This document shows positions 63,838 through 64,000 of a DNA stretch of 64,000 nucleotides, one piece after another. Each line of letters starts with the position of its first letter. Position 1 is the first letter of the stretch. The DNA comes from Alphaproteobacteria bacterium. GTDB lineage: Bacteria > Pseudomonadota > Alphaproteobacteria > Micropepsales > Micropepsaceae. Made by a program: the position numbers and the translations under genes. Under the pieces are notes generated by a model, which saw only the letters and a list, made by a program, of their open reading frames with translations, did not search any database and was not told the DNA's origin. The stretch spans positions 1 through 64,000 of the forward strand of contig JADZAI010000095.1 in assembly GCA_020852655.1 (NCBI GenBank), read 5' to 3'.

Positions 63838-64000
63838 ATGTTCGGCAAGCGCTCGGGAACAGATACGCTCACGCCCCGTTCGCCGGTCGCCCGGCCCGCG
63901 GCGAAGCCGCCTGGCCCGGGCGCGGGCTCGGCCCCGGCTGCGCCGCTGGTCGAACGCCGTCCGGCCTCGTCGGCCGGCGCTCGCGCGACGCCCAAGGCAC
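63838..64000 (+). CDS. cpaF: CpaF/TadA pilus ATPase, N-terminus only (cut by window edge)
   Basis: An ATG at 63838, 3 bp after the cpaE stop, opens a frame that runs to the end of the window: MFGKRSGTDTLTPRSP, then a Pro/Ala-rich stretch. The MFGKR start, the disordered linker and the position after cpaE fit CpaF. The ATPase domain lies outside the window, so the call rests mainly on gene order. Confidence 0.75.
   Translation, partial: MFGKRSGTDTLTPRSPVARPAAKPPGPGAGSAPAAPLVERRPASSAGARATPKA

Overview
This is high-GC DNA (visibly poorer in GC in the first 4.3 kb) from an alphaproteobacterium. The signs are ChvI/ChvG beside short-form HPr kinase, a PTS EIIA/HPr pair near ahcY, a DivL-type histidine-kinase homologue, AddAB next to tsaE-amgK-murU, a RegB-type redox sensor, and a Tad/Cpa pilus locus with a CtrA-type site. 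I cannot place it to genus from sequence alone; a Caulobacter/Rhizomicrobium-like lineage would fit.

Left edge (1-4351): a defence-type island. It holds the C-terminal part of a DUF499-type ATPase, then a complete SPARTA pair: a TIR-APAZ protein with an acidic C-terminal tail and a short Argonaute, overlapping by 11 nt. Directly beyond is an intact tRNA-Arg(CCG). About 250 bp further lies the 5' half of a second, different tRNA-Arg(CCG), broken just 3' of the anticodon. The best reading is that an element split the resident tRNA gene and brought its own replacement.

4.4-20.2 kb: core genes. These are a zf-CHCC protein, an MFS permease, polA, an Ivy-type lysozyme inhibitor, a GlcD/D2HGDH-type FAD oxidase and pckA. 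A four-gene tripartite ABC exporter (adaptor, ATPase, two FtsX-like permeases) and a MATE transporter follow.

20.2-31.5 kb: chvI-chvG-hprK, then a four-gene interruption (DUF1330, hotdog protein, double-LuxR/hydrolase fusion, DUF3297). After it come EIIA-Man, HPr, AMP nucleosidase, a TraB/GumN protein and a TetR regulator. ahcY follows, with a palindromic operator candidate upstream.

31.5-46.4 kb: a DivL-like kinase homologue with Tyr at the phosphoacceptor position; a 2Fe-2S ferredoxin, an epimerase and a ferredoxin reductase; then the tightly coupled run tsaE-amgK-murU-addB-addA followed by trxA. The 35.6-36.0 kb gap holds direct repeats and a large inverted repeat.

46.7-53.7 kb: intracellular PHA depolymerase, a SCO protein divergent from RegB, an unassigned HxD protein that may be a 2-oxoglutarate oxygenase, a CMD-family protein, an OmpA porin and a secreted unknown.

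53.8-64 kb: Tad/Flp pilus genes: TadE-like pair, a vWA TadG, an orphan CpaC-N domain protein, a Crp-like regulator, Flp pilin, and cpaA-B-C-D-E with the first codons of cpaF at the right edge.
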